Source of the DNA: Rhodospirillales bacterium
Lineage (GTDB): Bacteria; Pseudomonadota; Alphaproteobacteria; Reyranellales; Reyranellaceae
Assembly: GCA_947469635.1 (NCBI GenBank)
Contig: CANIRG010000011.1
Coordinates: forward strand, 1-34,974
Length of the DNA: 34,974 bases
Reading direction: 5' to 3'
Below, piece after piece: positions 24,695-32,619 of the stretch. The translations under genes were made by a program, and so were the position numbers. The first letter of the stretch is position 1. The number at the start of each line of letters is the position of its first letter. The notes under the pieces are model-generated. The model did no database searches. It had not been told where the DNA came from and saw only the letters and a list, made by a program, of their open reading frames with translations.

Positions 24695-25569
24695 TTCGGC
24701 CGGCGCGTCCATTGCACGATGCGATAGACGCCCTCGATGTTGAGCTGGCTCATCGCCTCGAAGCCACCCCAGTCCTTGTACTTGGACAGGTCGACCAGCT
24801 TCTTGGTCTCCTCCAGCGTCTTGCCGGCGCGGACGGCGGCCATCACCTGGGCGCGCAAATCCTCGAGGTAGCCGCGGAAGGCCACGACGTCGGCCTTGGT
24901 GCCAAGGGCGCCGTGACCAGGCGCCAGGATGTCGAACTCCATCGCTTCGACCCGGCGCAGGGACTCGATCCATTCGTCGAGATAGGCGTCGGGGAAGTCG
25001 CGGAAGGCGACGCCCTTCACCGGCATGAAGTCGACCGCGAAGATCAGTCTCTCCTTGGGGAAGCGCAGCACCACCGAATTGTTGGAATGGTTGCGCCCGA
25101 CCCAATGCAGCTCGGCGACGGTGCCGCCTAATTCAATCGTAGCCTTCTCCGAGAAGGTGATCTGCGGCGCCGGCGTCGGCCGCTTCTCGCCGATGATCGG
25201 CTCCTTGGCATTCTCGTGCGCGACGAAGATCGCGTCGGTCCAGACCTCGCCGCCCGAAATATGGTCGGCATGGTCGTGGCTGTAGATCGCATATTTGATA
25301 GCGAGGTTCGGCCAGCGCTTCTTCAGCTCGTCCTTCAGCCAGGTCGCCGCGGCTGCGTTGATCGGATCGGTGGCGATGATGCCGGCCGGCGTCACGGCAA
25401 ATACCGAGTAGTGGGCGTTGTTGCGAAAGCGATAGACCTCACCCGCGATCTTGGTGATCTCACGGACGACGGGCGGTGGCGGCGTCGGAGCCTGCGCCAT
25501 CGCCGGCCCCATCAGCCCAGTCCCTGCCAGCCCGACGAGCATCGCCGCGGCGATCAGAAAACGTGTCAT
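24691..25569 (-). CDS. MBL-fold metallo-hydrolase with signal peptide
   Basis: MTRFLIAAAMLVGLAGTGLMGPAMAQ; HxHxDH motif in YSHDHADHISGGEVW; the track ORF extends upstream antisense/out of frame of BenE. Confidence 0.88.
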   Translation of the reverse strand: MTRFLIAAAMLVGLAGTGLMGPAMAQAPTPPPPVVREITKIAGEVYRFRNNAHYSVFAVTPAGIIATDPINAAAATWLKDELKKRWPNLAIKYAIYSHDHADHISGGEVWTDAIFVAHENAKEPIIGEKRPTPAPQITFSEKATIELGGTVAELHWVGRNHSNNSVVLRFPKERLIFAVDFMPVKGVAFRDFPDAYLDEWIESLRRVEAMEFDILAPGHGALGTKADVVAFRGYLEDLRAQVMAAVRAGKTLEETKKLVDLSKYKDWGGFEAMSQLNIEGVYRIVQWTRRPN

Positions 25570-26738
25570 CGAAGTCTCCCCTTTGCCTTGCTGTAGGCGC
25601 GCTCCAGGCCAAGGGTCATCAACCCGAAGCAGAGCCCCCAGAAGGCCGAGCCTACACCGAGCAGCGTCACGCCCGAAACGGTGACGGCGAGCGTGCCGGC
25701 GGCGGCGAGCCGGTCCTTGTCGGGGCCGAGCGCACTGCCGAGGGCTCCAGCCGTCGAGCCCAGCAGCGCCGTGCCGGCCACCGTCGCCAGCAGCGCCGGC
25801 GGCAGGGCGCCGAACAGGCCGACCAGGGAAGAGCCGAACAGCGCCATCAAGCCCCACCACAGTGCGTAGAAGGGTCCCGTCATCCAGCGCTTGGCCGGAT
25901 CGGCATGTGCCTCGGGGCCGGTGCAGAGCGCTGCGGAGATCGCCGCCAGGTTGGAGGTATGGGCGCCGAGGAAGGCCGTGCCGAGGGACGCCGCGCCGGT
26001 CACGGCGAGGATCGGCTGGGTCGGTGGGTGATAGCCCGAGGCCCGCAGCACGGCGAAACCCGGCAGGTTCTGCGACGCCATGGTGACGAGATAGAGCGGT
26101 ACGCCGAGCCCGACCAAGGTTGCCACATCCCATGCAGGAGCGGTCACCACGAGCGTCGAGATACCGAGCGGCGGGATCGGGTTCACCAGCCCCAACGCCA
26201 AGGCAAGAGCCGTCCCCGCCGCCAGCACGACGAGCGAGGCGAGTGCGGGCATGACCAGGCGCATCACCAGGAACAGCACGATCAGCGGCAGGACGAGCAA
26301 CGGCTGGTGCGGCACTTGATCGACCATCGCCACCACGAGCCGAAGCAGGATGCCGCCCAGCATGGCCGCTGCGATGCTGACCGGAATCCTCTCGATCAGC
26401 CGCGCGAGCGGACGCACCGCCGCGGTCAGCAGGATCAGCACCGCGGCCAGGACAAAGGCGCCGACGGCCGCCTCGAATCCCGGCACGCCCGACGTCGAGG
26501 CAATCAGCGCCGCGCCCGGCGTCGACCAGGCGGCAATGATCGGCATGCGGTAGCGCAGGCTGAGATAGAGCGCCGATACGGCAGTGGCGATGCCGAGGCC
26601 CGACACCCACGAGCTCGCCTGGTCGGGCGTGGCGCCGACGGCCTGCGTCGCCGCCAGCACGATCGGCAAGGCGCCGCCGACGCCCGCCACCGTCGCCACC
26701 AGCGCGGCCGTGGCGGCGGAGACGACTCCGGATTTCAC
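25566..26738 (-). CDS. Benzoate/H+ symporter (BenE-like) family transporter
   Basis: Multi-TM; YRMPIIAAWSTPGAALIAS, QNLPGFAVLRASGYHPPTQPILAVTGAASL. Probable GTG start at 26738 (VKSGVVSAATAAL); the track start at 26834 lies inside the family B repeat. Confidence 0.88.
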   Translation of the reverse strand: MKSGVVSAATAALVATVAGVGGALPIVLAATQAVGATPDQASSWVSGLGIATAVSALYLSLRYRMPIIAAWSTPGAALIASTSGVPGFEAAVGAFVLAAVLILLTAAVRPLARLIERIPVSIAAAMLGGILLRLVVAMVDQVPHQPLLVLPLIVLFLVMRLVMPALASLVVLAAGTALALALGLVNPIPPLGISTLVVTAPAWDVATLVGLGVPLYLVTMASQNLPGFAVLRASGYHPPTQPILAVTGAASLGTAFLGAHTSNLAAISAALCTGPEAHADPAKRWMTGPFYALWWGLMALFGSSLVGLFGALPPALLATVAGTALLGSTAGALGSALGPDKDRLAAAGTLAVTVSGVTLLGVGSAFWGLCFGLMTLGLERAYSKAKGRLR

Positions 26739-26752
26739 GCGACCGGGAGTGC

Positions 26753-26861
26753 CCTCACCCTGAGGAGCCGCGCGCAGCGTGGCGTCTCGAAGGGTGGGAC
26801 CCAGCCTTGGTGTGGCCCATGCTTCGAGACGCACGCCTGCGGCGTGCTCCTCAGCATGAGG
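26753..26861. repeat. Intergenic cloverleaf-like palindromic element, family B copy 2
   Basis: Outer arms CCTCACCCTGAGGAGC (26753-26768) / GCTCCTCAGCATGAGG (26846-26861); side arm GCCGCG-CGCAG-CGTGGC (26767-26783); central stem GCGTCTCGAAG (26782-26792) / CTTCGAGACGC (26822-26832); side arm GCACGCC-TGC-GGCGTGC (26831-26847). Confidence 0.9.
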
Positions 26862-26867
26862 TTGGGC

Positions 26868-28127
26868 TCACGCATTGGCCCGCTCGACCATCGCCTGCAG
26901 GAGGATCTGGCAGCCCGCGCCGATATCGACCTTGGTGGCGTCCTCGATCTCGTTGTGGCTGATGCCGTCCTTGCAGGGCACGAACACCATCGCCGTGGGC
27001 GCGACGCGCGACACGTAGCAGGCGTCGTGACCGGCGCCGCTCACGATATCCATGTGCGGATAGCCTGCCTGCTCGGCACCGCGGCGCACCGCCTCCACGA
27101 GCTCCTTGGCGAAGGGCGACGGCGGGAAATACCAGATCTGCTCGATCTTCACCTCGAGCCGATGACGCTTGGCGATGTCGGCCGCCGCCGCGCGTATCTC
27201 GGCGTCCATCCTGGTGAGCTCGCCATCATCGGGATGGCGGAAATCTAGTGTCATGAACAGGCGGCCGGGAATGGTGTTGCGCGACTGCGGCTGGCTCTCG
27301 ATCACGCCCACCGTCGAGCGTCCGTTGGGTCGATTGCCGATGCGCCGCGCCTCGACGATCAGCTCGGCGGCACCGACCAGCGCATCGCGCCGCCCTTCCA
27401 TCGGCGTGGTGCCGGCGTGGCTCTCCATCCCGGTCCAGTTGATCTCGTACCAGCGCTGGCCCTGCGCACCCGTGACGACGCCGATGGTCTTCTTCTCGCG
27501 CTCGAGGATCGGCCCCTGCTCGATATGCGCCTCGAAGAAGGCGCCGACCTTGCGGCCGCCGACCGGCTCCTTGCCGTCATAGCCGATCTTCTTCAGCGCC
27601 TCGGCAAAGGTCACGCCGTCGCGATCCTTGATCGACAGCGCATGGTCGAGCGTGAAGGCGCCGCCGAACACGCCCGAGGCCACCATGGCCGGCGCGAAGC
27701 GGCAGCCTTCCTCGTTGGTCCACACCGCCACCTCGATCGGTGCCTCGGTGACGTAGTTGGAATCGTGCAGCACGCGCAGCACCTCGAGACCCGCCATCAC
27801 GCCATAGGCGCCGTCGAACTTTCCGCCGGTGGGCTGGGTGTCGAGATGGCTGCCGGTCATCACCGGCGCCTTCGAAGGATCGCGCCCCTCGCGCCGGGCG
27901 AAGATGTTGCCGAGCCGGTCGACCTTGATCGTGGCGCCGGCTTCCTTGGCCCAGCGCACGAACAGGTCGCGGCCGATCCTGTCGAGATCGGTGAGGGCGA
28001 TGCGGCAGACGCCGCCCTTCTCCGTACCGCCAATCTCGGCCAGCTCCATCAGGCTCGACCACAGGCGATCCGAATCGATCCTGAGATTGCGGCGGTCGGC
28101 GGGGGTCATGGCGGGCTCCATTGTCAT
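26868..28127 (-). CDS. Zn-dependent hydantoinase/carbamoylase family amidase (N-carbamoyl-L-amino acid hydrolase/allantoate amidohydrolase-like)
   Basis: MTGSHLDTQPTGGKFDGAYGVMAGLEVLR, VWTNEEGCRFAPAMVASGVF, EAHIEQGPILE, ESHAGTTPMEGRRDAL, SGAGHDACYVSRVAPTAMVFVPCKDGISHNEIE. Confidence 0.93.
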   Translation of the reverse strand: MTMEPAMTPADRRNLRIDSDRLWSSLMELAEIGGTEKGGVCRIALTDLDRIGRDLFVRWAKEAGATIKVDRLGNIFARREGRDPSKAPVMTGSHLDTQPTGGKFDGAYGVMAGLEVLRVLHDSNYVTEAPIEVAVWTNEEGCRFAPAMVASGVFGGAFTLDHALSIKDRDGVTFAEALKKIGYDGKEPVGGRKVGAFFEAHIEQGPILEREKKTIGVVTGAQGQRWYEINWTGMESHAGTTPMEGRRDALVGAAELIVEARRIGNRPNGRSTVGVIESQPQSRNTIPGRLFMTLDFRHPDDGELTRMDAEIRAAAADIAKRHRLEVKIEQIWYFPPSPFAKELVEAVRRGAEQAGYPHMDIVSGAGHDACYVSRVAPTAMVFVPCKDGISHNEIEDATKVDIGAGCQILLQAMVERANA

Positions 28128-28175
28128 CGAACTGTTAACGGACTAAATTCAGGCTTCAGATCGAGGAGAGCCTAC

Positions 28176-28463
28176 ATGCCTCGCGCCGCCCGCATCAAGC
28201 CGATCAGCTATTTCAAGGCCAACGCCGCAGAGATCATCAAGGAGCTGGGCGAGGTCGGCGAGCCCATGATCATAACCCAGAACGGCGAGGCCACGGCCAT
28301 CGTGCAGGATATCGTCTCCTATGAAAAGACGCAGGAGACGCTCGCCCTGCTCAAGATCCTGGCACTCGCCAACCGCGACATCGAGCAAGGCCGCTACCGG
28401 CCGGCCAAGGACGCATTCGCGGACCTGCGCAAGCGATTGAACGCACGCAAGACAGGCAAGTGA
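28176..28463 (+). CDS. Type II toxin-antitoxin antitoxin, Phd/YefM family
   Basis: IKPISYFKANAAEIIKELGEVGEPMIITQNGEATAIVQDIVSYEKTQETLALLKIL; ATG at 28176 with gaggag upstream. Confidence 0.9.
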   Translation: MPRAARIKPISYFKANAAEIIKELGEVGEPMIITQNGEATAIVQDIVSYEKTQETLALLKILALANRDIEQGRYRPAKDAFADLRKRLNARKTGK

Positions 28464-28789
28464 AGAAATTCACGGTTGTCGTCAACGCCGGCGCCGAGCG
28501 GGATCTCGACGACATTACAGCCTACATAGGCGAGCGCGATTCGATCGATCGAGCAATGGTCGTCGCCACCAGGATCGAGCGCAGCATCGCCGCACTCGAA
28601 ACCTTCCCGAACCGTGGGGCATATCCGAAGGAATTGCTCGAATACGGAAACCGCGACTTCCGCGAGATCCATTTCAAGCCCTACCGCATCCTCTATCGCG
28701 TGCTCACCAACGAAGTCGTCGTCGTCCTGATCGCCGATGGGCGCCGCGATATGCGCACCCTGCTGGCCAGACGCCTGCTGGGTGCCTAG
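28460..28789 (+). CDS. Type II toxin-antitoxin toxin, RelE/ParE family
   Basis: 4-bp overlap with the antitoxin; AERDLDDITAYIGERDSIDRAMVVATRIERSIAALETFPNRGAYPKEL...FREIHFKPYRILYRVLTNEVVVVLIADGRRDMRTLL. Confidence 0.92.
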   Translation: MKKFTVVVNAGAERDLDDITAYIGERDSIDRAMVVATRIERSIAALETFPNRGAYPKELLEYGNRDFREIHFKPYRILYRVLTNEVVVVLIADGRRDMRTLLARRLLGA

Positions 28790-28832
28790 GCCGACGCTGG
28801 CCGAAACCGTCCGGCAACGCTATTGGTCGGGC

Positions 28833-30005
28833 ATGCTTCCCCTTTCCGACACCCTCGTCCTCGACCTCACGCAAGTCATCGCGGGACCCACCGCCGGCCA
28901 GATCCTGGGCGACATGGGCGCCGACGTGATCAAGGTCGAACCGCTCAAAGGCGAGCACTTCCGCCCGCACTTCGGCGGCGCGTGGGTCCCGTCGATGAAC
29001 CGCAACAAGCGCGGCCTGGCGCTCGACCTGCGCACGCCGGGCGGCCGCGACGTGCTGATGCGGCTGGTGAAGAAGGCCGACGTCTTCATGGAGGCCTTCA
29101 CGCCGGGCGTGATCGACAAGCTGGGCTTCGGCTGGGATGTCGTGGCGGCGGCCAATCCGCGGCTCGTCTATGCCTCGGTCTCGGGCTACGGCCAGACCGG
29201 TCCCTACTCCGGCCGTGCCGGCTACGATCCCTGCATCCAGGCGGAGATCGGCCTGATGGATGCGACCGGTCCCTATCAGGGCGAGATGTGCCGTGTCGGC
29301 ACCGCGCCGATCGACTATTGCACCGGCTCGTTCTGCGCTGCGGGAATCGCCTTCGCCCTGCTCGGGCGCCACAAGACCGGCAAGGGCCAGCGGCTGGACC
29401 TGTCGCTGTTCGATGTCGGCATGCACATGATGAGCCACTGGATCACCAACCATGGCCTCACCGGCGAGGACCCCGAGCGCATGGGCACCTCGAACACGAT
29501 CCTCTGTCCGCTGCGCGTCTTCCCGACAAAGACGCAGCCGGTCTTCATCGCCGGCACCAACGATGCCTTCTGGAAGCTTCTGTGCACCGCGCTCGGCAAG
29601 CCGGAGTGGCTGGCCGACCCGCGCTTCGCCACCAACAAGGATCGCGTCGCCAATCGCGCCATCCTCGAGCCGATGATCGAGGCCTATTTCCTGCAGCACA
29701 CCGCCGAGGAACTCTTGGGCAAGCTCATCCCCGCCGGCATGCCTTGCTCGGCCGCCTACAAGGTGAGCGACGTGATGGCCAACGCCCACACCAAGGCGCG
29801 CGGCTCGGTGCTCGAGGTCGAGTATCCAGGGATCGGCCCGGTGAAGTCGGCGGCCAACCCGATCAAGCTTTCCGATGCCGCCGTGGAGATGCGGCGCAAG
29901 GCGCCGGGCGTCGGCGAGCACACCGTCGAGATCATGCGCGAGGTCGGCTACAGCGATGCCGACATCGCGGACTTGCGCTCCTCCAAGGCGGTTGGCGCGC
30001 CATGA
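28833..30005 (+). CDS. CaiB/BaiF family CoA-transferase
   Basis: DLTQVIAGPTAGQILGDMGADVIKVEPLKGEHFR, NRNKRGLALDLRTPGGRDVLMRLVKKADVFMEAFTPGVIDKLGFG, GQTGPYSGRAGYD. Confidence 0.95.
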   Translation: MLPLSDTLVLDLTQVIAGPTAGQILGDMGADVIKVEPLKGEHFRPHFGGAWVPSMNRNKRGLALDLRTPGGRDVLMRLVKKADVFMEAFTPGVIDKLGFGWDVVAAANPRLVYASVSGYGQTGPYSGRAGYDPCIQAEIGLMDATGPYQGEMCRVGTAPIDYCTGSFCAAGIAFALLGRHKTGKGQRLDLSLFDVGMHMMSHWITNHGLTGEDPERMGTSNTILCPLRVFPTKTQPVFIAGTNDAFWKLLCTALGKPEWLADPRFATNKDRVANRAILEPMIEAYFLQHTAEELLGKLIPAGMPCSAAYKVSDVMANAHTKARGSVLEVEYPGIGPVKSAANPIKLSDAAVEMRRKAPGVGEHTVEIMREVGYSDADIADLRSSKAVGAP

Positions 30006-31027
30006 AGATCGTCTACTCCGACAAGCACGCGGGTCACGATCCGCAGACCTTCATCGTGCGCGGCGTGAAGCAGCGGAGCGCCGAGCAGCCCGAGCGTGCC
30101 ACACGGCTCCTCGCCGCCGCCCAGAGCGCGGGCCATCAGGTCATGGCGCCCAAGGCCCATGGTGCAGCCCCGGCCGCTTCGGTGCATACGCCCGAGTACA
30201 TCGACTTCCTACAGACCGCCGCCCGCGACTGGGCGAAGCTGTCGGGCGCCTCGGCGGAGGTCGTGCCCAACGTCCATCCCGCACGTGCGCACGCCAGCTA
30301 TCCCAAGGCGCTGGCCGGTCGGGCCGGCTGGCATCAGGTCGACATGGCCTGCCCGATCGGACCCGGCACCTGGGACGCGGCCCTGGCCTCGAGCGAAGTG
30401 GCGGCCACGGCTGCCGATCTCGTTCTAGACGGCGATCGCGAGGCCTATGCGCTCTGCCGGCCACCGGGCCATCACGCCTATGCCGACATGGCGGGCGGCT
30501 TCTGCTTCCTCAACAACACCGCCGTCGCCGCGCAACGGCTGCGCACGAAGCACGCGCGTGTGGCCGTGTTCGATGTCGACGTCCATCACGGCAACGGCAC
30601 GCAAGGCATCTTCTACGAACGCGCCGACGTGCTCGCCGTCTCGATCCACGCCGACCCCAACAACTACTACCCGTACTTCTGGGGCCACGCGCACGAGCAC
30701 GGCGCCGGCAAAGGCGAAGGCTATAACCTCAACCTGCCGCTGCCGCTGGGCTCGCCCGACGCAGCCTGGCTCGCCGCCGGCGACACGGCGCTGGCGCGCG
30801 TCAGCGAGTTCGCGCCGACGGCTCTGGTGGTGGCGCTGGGCCTCGACGCCAGCGAGAGCGATCCCTTGCAGGGGCTGAAGGTGAGCGGTGCCGGCTTCCA
30901 CGCCATGGCGCAAAAGATCGCGCGGCTCGGCCTGCCGACGGTGCTGGTCCAGGAAGGCGGCTATCTCAGCGACGATCTCGGCCGCAACCTCGTGCAGTTC
31001 CTGAGCGGCTTCGAGAGCGGGCGTTAG
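30002..31027 (+). CDS. Histone deacetylase-superfamily protein, acetylpolyamine amidohydrolase-like
   Basis: ATGA overlap; ALCRPPGHHAYADMAGGFCFLNNTAVAAQRL, VAVFDVDVHHGNGTQGIFYERADVLAVSIHADP, VLVQEGGYLSDDLG. Confidence 0.85.
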   Translation: MKIVYSDKHAGHDPQTFIVRGVKQRSAEQPERATRLLAAAQSAGHQVMAPKAHGAAPAASVHTPEYIDFLQTAARDWAKLSGASAEVVPNVHPARAHASYPKALAGRAGWHQVDMACPIGPGTWDAALASSEVAATAADLVLDGDREAYALCRPPGHHAYADMAGGFCFLNNTAVAAQRLRTKHARVAVFDVDVHHGNGTQGIFYERADVLAVSIHADPNNYYPYFWGHAHEHGAGKGEGYNLNLPLPLGSPDAAWLAAGDTALARVSEFAPTALVVALGLDASESDPLQGLKVSGAGFHAMAQKIARLGLPTVLVQEGGYLSDDLGRNLVQFLSGFESGR

Positions 31028-31857
31028 CCTCCGCCCTCGCGGCCAACGGCGATCACCGTCAGCTTGGACGGAAGGTCGTCCTTCGACACGTCGATGACCT
31101 GCCGGTCGGGCCATTGGAAGTCGGGCTCCAGCGGCGCCATCAGCCCCATGAAGCGGTCGAGCTGGTACTTGCCCCAGTAGTGCATGGGCAGCACGATCCT
31201 GGGATCGATCTGCTTGATGACGTCGACCATGAAGGGCGTGCCCATGGTGAAGGAGCCGTCGATCGGCACCATCAGCACGTCGATGCGGCCCAGCACCTCG
31301 AGATGCTCGGGCGTCAGCCGATGATGCAGGTGGCCGAGATGGGCGATGCAGAGGTCGCCGATCAGATAGATGAAGATCGAGTTGCCGTTGATGCGGGCCG
31401 CGCCACCGCCCCAGTCGCGGGCGTTGGTCGGCACGTTCCACACCCGCATGTCCTTGAAGGTGATGTCGTGCCTGGCCTCGGTCTCGCCGGGCTCGCTCGG
31501 CCAGCCGCGCAGCACGTGGGTGACACCCTCCTCCGGATCGTCGGTGAAGTGCGTCGTGTGGGCATTGTTCATGGTGACGATGTCGGGCCGGCGGCCGAAG
31601 CCGTTGACGCCGTTGTAGTCGGTGATGGCGCGCACGCCCTGCGGCGTGTCGATCTGGTAGCTGGCGTGGCCCAGGAAGGTGATGACGGCGCGGCTGCCCG
31701 ACGGGTCGCTGGCCAGCTGCACGCCGTCGAGCGAGGCCATCTGCACGCCGGGACCCAGCCGCTCGACGAGGTTCTTCGAGCAGCGCGCCAGCGCCGAATT
31801 ACCCAGGAAGGCGAAGGCGGTCGCAAGAAGCGCGGCGAGCGGAAGGCGAAGGGTCAT
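31024..31857 (-). CDS. MBL-fold (UlaG-like) metallo-hydrolase with signal peptide
   Basis: MTLRLPLAALLATAFAFLGNSALA; VITFLGHASYQIDTPQGVRAITDYNG, LGHLHHRLTPEHLEVLGRIDVLMVPIDGSFTM, IVLPMHYWGKY. Confidence 0.82.
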   Translation of the reverse strand: MTLRLPLAALLATAFAFLGNSALARCSKNLVERLGPGVQMASLDGVQLASDPSGSRAVITFLGHASYQIDTPQGVRAITDYNGVNGFGRRPDIVTMNNAHTTHFTDDPEEGVTHVLRGWPSEPGETEARHDITFKDMRVWNVPTNARDWGGGAARINGNSIFIYLIGDLCIAHLGHLHHRLTPEHLEVLGRIDVLMVPIDGSFTMGTPFMVDVIKQIDPRIVLPMHYWGKYQLDRFMGLMAPLEPDFQWPDRQVIDVSKDDLPSKLTVIAVGREGGG

Positions 31858-31928
31858 CGGGACCTCCTGTCGGCAGCATCATGCGTGCCCCATGGACCTT
31901 TCGCAAACATCGTGCCGGCTGCCTCCAA

Positions 31929-32261
31929 CTAAAGCAGATCAATTATACCCGTCTCGTCTTCGGTTATCGCTTCGATGGCGGCCACGCGTTGACGCAGAAT
32001 TTGCTCGATAACCTTCGTCGAGCCGTTACCCGACCTGATCCAAACAACACGCGAAGCGCGCTGGCCAAAGGTCAGGCGAAGAGCGCGGAAGTCGGCATCC
32101 TTGGTGACGACAACGAAGCCGCTCTCACGTGCGAATTCGGAAATGATGCGATCCTCGGAACTGCCCAGACCGAGACCATGAACATGCGCCGAACCGGGGA
32201 AAACGTCCGCCAGCCGGCTCACGAGAGAGGGGCTGAGATTTTCGTCGAAAAGAAGCTTCAC
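31929..32261 (-). CDS. DUF5615 family PIN-like protein (putative toxin)
   Basis: MKLLFDENLSPSLVSRLADVFPGSAHVHGLGLGSSEDRIISEFARESGFVVVTKDADF. Confidence 0.9.
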   Translation of the reverse strand: MKLLFDENLSPSLVSRLADVFPGSAHVHGLGLGSSEDRIISEFARESGFVVVTKDADFRALRLTFGQRASRVVWIRSGNGSTKVIEQILRQRVAAIEAITEDETGIIDLL

Positions 32262-32491
32262 GCGGGCTGGGGTGTCGATCCCCGTTCACGTTCGCGTTCC
32301 GCGGCATAAGCCAAGCAGGCTAGAATGTCTTCGCGTTCCATGTAGGGAAAATCCGCCAGGATTTCCTCGATGCTCATGTCCGCCGCCAGATATTCGAGCA
32401 CATCGGCCACCGAGATGCGCATGCCCCGCACACAAGGCTTGCCCCCGAGCTTGCCCGGTTCAACCGTGATGCGAGAGTGCCAGTCGGACAT
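32258..32491 (-). CDS. DUF433 family protein (putative antitoxin)
   Basis: ITVEPGKLGGKPCVRGMRISVADVLEYLAADMSIEEILADFPYMEREDILACLAYAAER; overlaps the DUF5615 start by 4 bp. Confidence 0.92.
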   Translation of the reverse strand: MSDWHSRITVEPGKLGGKPCVRGMRISVADVLEYLAADMSIEEILADFPYMEREDILACLAYAAERERERGSTPQPA

Positions 32492-32539
32492 GACCTGAAT
32501 TTAAAGCCTCAGCGGCGACTTTACAGCCCATGACTCTCG

Positions 32540-32568
32540 TTGACTCTCTCTGTTTCCAAGAATAGAAC
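32540..32568 (+). promoter_or_regulatory. Predicted sigma-70-type promoter of imuA (TTGACT-N17-TAGAAC)
   Basis: -35-like TTGACT 32540-32545 (5/6), 17-bp spacer, -10-like TAGAAC 32563-32568 (4/6). Confidence 0.5.
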
Positions 32569-32579
32569 AAAAAGAGAAC
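32565..32579. promoter_or_regulatory. LexA (SOS) box, alphaproteobacterial direct-repeat type GAAC-N7-GAAC (GTTC-N7-GTTC on minus strand)
   Basis: GAACaaaaagaGAAC, 40 bp upstream of the imuA ATG and overlapping the predicted -10. Confidence 0.85.
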
Positions 32580-32619
32580 GAAACTTATCCCCAGTCTCTG
32601 GACAACTCCCGAGGGGACA

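Noticed and set aside
25476-27248. 590-aa plus-strand ORF across BenE, the repeat and the carbamoylase 3' end
   Set aside because: Antisense to conserved genes and translates the palindromic repeat; not credible as a gene.
32258-32491. Mobile-element origin for the TA pairs
   Set aside because: No transposase, integrase, terminal repeats or target-site duplication seen near either TA pair.
32585-32593. DnaA-box-like TTATCCCCA upstream of imuA
   Set aside because: One mismatch to TTATNCACA, single occurrence, no cluster or AT-rich unwinding region; chance match is likely.
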